Of a DNA stretch of 5,867 nt, positions 5,701-5,867 are shown in pieces. The stretch lies in contig USBV01000096.1 of assembly GCA_900553055.1 (NCBI GenBank), positions 1-5,867 on the forward strand, read 5' to 3'. Within the stretch, counting starts at the first letter, position 1. Each line of letters starts with the position of its first letter. The notes beneath the pieces are model-generated. The model saw nothing but the letters and a program-made list of their open reading frames with translations, was not told where the DNA came from and did no database searches. Both the position numbers and the translations under genes were made by a program. The DNA comes from an uncultured Phascolarctobacterium sp. (lineage in GTDB: Bacteria; Bacillota; Negativicutes; Acidaminococcales; Acidaminococcaceae).

Positions 5701-5867
5701 CGTTTCGTTTCAATTCGGCGGATAATTGAACAATAAGGAAAGTGATACAGCCCCGCAGAGTTTTCTGTGGGGTTGATTTGCAACGGCGATATGTCAAAGT
5801 TCGGGCTTGCCTGAGACTTGGCGGCCATTTACAACTTCGGAATGTGGATTTTGGCGCTTCCGCCTGT
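5701..5867. other. Non-coding tail of the window
   Basis: No convincing gene is seen on either strand. The stretch holds the hairpin at 5748-5775 and a very short GGCG-CTTC-CGCC stem at 5853-5864, near the edge. A weak frame opening with GTG at 5742 runs off the end, but its Shine-Dalgarno-like AAGGA is only two bases away. It may be the leader of a gene beyond the window. Confidence 0.5.
5748..5775 (+). other. 11-bp hairpin without T-tract
   Basis: CAGCCCCGCAG (5748-5758) pairs with CTGTGGGGTTG (5765-5775), with two G-T wobbles, around a 6-base AGTTTT loop. No T-run follows on the plus strand or on the complement, so it does not look like an intrinsic terminator. It could be an mRNA-stabilising or leader structure, or a protein or recombination site. 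Its function is unknown. Confidence 0.55.

Noticed and set aside
5231..5797. Long minus-strand open frame of 188 codons
   Set aside because: It lies antisense to the HTH coding region, has no recognisable domain and no clear RBS. It is best explained as a by-product of the plus-strand codon bias.
5742..5867. GTG-initiated frame of 42 codons open to the window edge (VIQPRRVFCGVDLQ...)
   Set aside because: The AAGGA is only two bases from the GTG, the first codons coincide with a strong hairpin, and an open run this short is expected by chance. It could be revisited with downstream sequence.

Overview
The window reads as a bacterial chromosome segment from an anaerobic Firmicutes-type (Bacillota) organism, probably gut-associated. 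It seems to join two different genomes or genomic contexts at about position 4456-4475. The left part (1-4465) looks like one genome, possibly Negativicutes; that assignment is inferred from gene content and codon style only. The right part (about 4466-5867) has the codon style and protein type I associate with Lachnospiraceae/Clostridia accessory or conjugative-element DNA. No taxonomic search could be run.

Left part: the 3' three-quarters or more of a membrane ion-pumping pyrophosphatase gene (hppA, cut by the window edge) ends in a strong intrinsic terminator. After an extended -10 promoter comes a three-gene, same-strand run: a carboxylesterase of the Est30/YvaK type, a hotdog-fold thioesterase, and rnr (ribonuclease R), which starts 3 bases after the thioesterase stop. 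An esterase just upstream of rnr matches the conserved secG-est-rnr-smpB-ssrA layout of Firmicutes. Here the thioesterase sits between est and rnr, and smpB/ssrA do not appear where expected.

Junction: rnr reads normally through the first part of its RNB catalytic domain to about residue 480. At that point, at a GGAGG-A5-ATG stretch that would make a good start site for another gene, the frame continues into an unrelated protein. That protein has an N-terminal helix-turn-helix domain, a long acidic repeat-rich linker, a basic patch and a conserved-looking C-terminal segment. The result is a single 861-codon open frame. The simplest reading is a chimeric join (assembly misjoin at short shared sequence, or a recombination), not an evolved RNase R-regulator fusion.

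Right part: the helix-turn-helix protein frame stops at 5617, overlapping by ATGA a 28-codon frame ending at 5700 that looks like its displaced C-terminal tail. An imperfect direct repeat about 23 bases apart lies at the break and may explain the frameshift. The last 167 bases hold no convincing gene but contain an 11-bp hairpin that is not a terminator.

The most important messages for a user are the chimeric rnr frame, the probable frameshift at 5572-5614, and the Glu in place of Asp at the likely catalytic-acid position of the esterase. I found no CRISPR array, tRNA, rRNA, transposase or integrase.
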